A DNA stretch of 64,000 nucleotides from an uncultured Chloroflexota bacterium (GTDB lineage Bacteria > Chloroflexota > UBA11872 > VXNJ01). Position 1 is the first letter of the stretch, and each line of letters opens with the position of its first letter. A program made the position numbers and the translations under genes. Shown piece by piece: positions 62,970-64,000 of this stretch. The notes beneath the pieces are model-generated. The model was not told the origin of the DNA. It ran no database searches and was given only the letters and a program-made list of their open reading frames with translations. The stretch lies in the NCBI GenBank assembly GCA_913043205.1, contig CAJWLF010000002.1, forward strand, positions 45,206 to 109,205, written 5' to 3'.

Positions 62970-64000
62970 TTGGAGCCTTCCAGTTGGGTCGCTTTCGGGG
63001 CGATTTTCTGTTTGACAGGTGCCAGCGCATTTTTCGCTGGCACGCAGACCGCTGTGTTGTCAGCAGAAGCAAATCGAATCGCCATATTGGCAGAAAACGG
63101 TAATCATAGCGCACACCGCCTTCAAAAATTCCTTGATGATCCGGGCATGAGTATTTCAATAGGCAGAATAGGGTCGATAATTTCCCTGGTAGTAGCAGCT
63201 GCAATAGCTGGAGGACCTGTCACATCAGAGATTTCTACGGTATTAGGAAATAATACCTTAGCATCCTTTCTCACAATCGTTATCACAGCGATATTGCTAA
63301 TATTATTTGGCACTACCATACCTAGAGCTATTGCAGCTCGACATTGGGAGCCTTGGTCTCTAACAATGGTGATTCCTTACGCAATAGCAGGCTGGATCTT
63401 GCGCCCAGCCATCTACTTATTTGCGCTATCCGGTGACTGGATCCTGAAACCATTTGATGCACACTCACATGCAAAAAGCAGTACTGAAGTTGCAGCAGGA
63501 ATTCGCGAACTTATCGAAGAAGGGGAAAAGCAAGGCCCTATTGATCCTGAAGGGGTAGCTATGATTCATGGTGTGCTGGATATTTCGCATGAGCCAGTCA
63601 GATCAATCATGGTGCCTAGGCCTGACATGGTCATGGTTCCAGCCGGAACCACTGTAAGGGAAGCTTTAGATACAGCCATGGAAAAAGGATTCTCACGACT
63701 ACCTATTTACGTAGACAGTGTCGATACAGTGTTAGGCATAGTATCAGTTAGAGAGATTGCTGGAATTCTTAGGGAAGAAGGGAACGGTTCCACGCTGGTA
63801 GAAAATGTAGCTTGGAAGCCTCATTTTGTTCCAGAAACCAAACTGATCGACGATCTTTTGTCAGAGCTCCGGTCGCTGCAGATACATTTGGCAATAGTTG
63901 TAGACGAATACGGTGACACTGCAGGCATAGTTACCATGGAAGACATAATTGAAGAGATAGTTGGTGAAATACGGGACGAAACCGATGTCGAAGAGCCCGC
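62970..64000 (+). CDS. CNNM/CBS-domain protein (CorC/HlyC family), 3'-truncated
   Basis: Not in the ORF track because it runs off the window. TTG at 62970, after GGAGGT, starts SLEPSSWVAFGAIFCLTGASAFFAGTQTAVLSAEANRIAILAENGNHSAHRLQKFLDD, a DUF21/CNNM membrane domain with the usual acidic-to-Thr position (FFAGTQTAV). About three more helices follow, then two CBS motifs: SIMVPRPDMVMVPAGTTVREALDTAMEKGFSRLPIYVDSVDTVLGIVSVREI and AIVVDEYGDTAGIVTMEDIIEEIVGEIRDE. The family is linked to Mg2+/Co2+ efflux, and the C-terminal transporter-associated domain would lie beyond the window. A long perfect hairpin lies in codons 17-25. Confidence 0.85.
   Translation, partial: MEPSSWVAFGAIFCLTGASAFFAGTQTAVLSAEANRIAILAENGNHSAHRLQKFLDDPGMSISIGRIGSIISLVVAAAIAGGPVTSEISTVLGNNTLASFLTIVITAILLILFGTTIPRAIAARHWEPWSLTMVIPYAIAGWILRPAIYLFALSGDWILKPFDAHSHAKSSTEVAAGIRELIEEGEKQGPIDPEGVAMIHGVLDISHEPVRSIMVPRPDMVMVPAGTTVREALDTAMEKGFSRLPIYVDSVDTVLGIVSVREIAGILREEGNGSTLVENVAWKPHFVPETKLIDDLLSELRSLQIHLAIVVDEYGDTAGIVTMEDIIEEIVGEIRDETDVEEP

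Overview
The window is ordinary chromosomal DNA from a slightly AT-rich bacterium. Almost every base lies in a housekeeping gene, and I see no rRNA, prophage, insertion sequence, CRISPR array or plasmid function. The gene content points to Chloroflexota, most likely a marine Dehalococcoidia/SAR202-type lineage: DUF3048 lipoprotein, zinc-type L28 divergent from a FakA/YloV protein, the rpmF-DUF177-coiled coil-coaD-rsmD-recG chain, Rex next to a Nuo operon, hydantoinase A, and a PriA without helicase motifs. This assignment is inference from gene content and order; no marker gene was compared.

Layout. 1-9.1 kb: truncated DUF3048 protein, beta-CASP metallo-beta-lactamase, divergent cyclase-fold protein, LysM protein, tRNA-His, VanZ, guaB, lysS, serS. 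9.1-12.2 kb (minus): a MidA/NDUFAF7-type methyltransferase and hydantoinase A. 12.2-25.1 kb (plus): a Rex-type operator, rex, and nuoA-C-D-G-H-I-J-K-L-M-N (respiratory complex I), with nuoB, nuoE and nuoF absent. 25.2-27.5 kb: aldo/keto reductase, flavin reductase and an acetyl-xylan-esterase-like hydrolase. 27.5-31.5 kb: fatty acid synthesis cluster 1 (acpP, bioY, accB, fabF; divergent fabH). 31.6-36.4 kb: rsmG, HIT protein, lepB, lspA, rluD, tatC, nusB. 36.4-39.5 kb: fatty acid cluster 2 (accC, fabG, fabD). 39.6-45.8 kb (minus): rpmF, DUF177, coiled-coil protein, coaD, rsmD, recG, fakA. 46.0-56.9 kb: rpmB, then a minus-strand translation/replication block (rpe, rlmN, zinc protease, fmt, def, priA, gmk, prmC, prfA, DUF1385, rpmE). 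57.0-64 kb: polyprenyl-phosphate sugar-phosphate transferase, rpsU, yqeY, ybeY, ispE, tRNA-Gln, glmU, prs and a truncated CNNM/CBS transporter-like protein.

How the genes work together. Rex senses NADH/NAD+ and sits directly ahead of the NADH-dehydrogenase-type operon with a near-perfect operator, suggesting redox control of complex I; the MidA/NDUFAF7 homologue next door may serve complex I assembly. BioY (biotin uptake) lies beside AccB, the protein that needs biotin, and FabD/G/F/H with AcpP build acyl chains. GlmU, the WecA-like enzyme and IspE supply envelope precursors. Fmt/Def, PrmC/RF1, YbeY and four ribosomal proteins form the translation set.

Most unusual points: (1) three genes (rex, nuoG, ybeY) whose family-conserved N-termini extend upstream of every ATG/GTG/TTG, with an ATH codon where the start should be; (2) a PriA whose helicase motifs are degraded; (3) a cyclase-family protein that has lost its metal ligands; (4) a Rex operator in the rex/hyuA divergent region; (5) a Nuo operon with NuoG but without NuoB/E/F. 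I found no clearly novel defence or mobile system.
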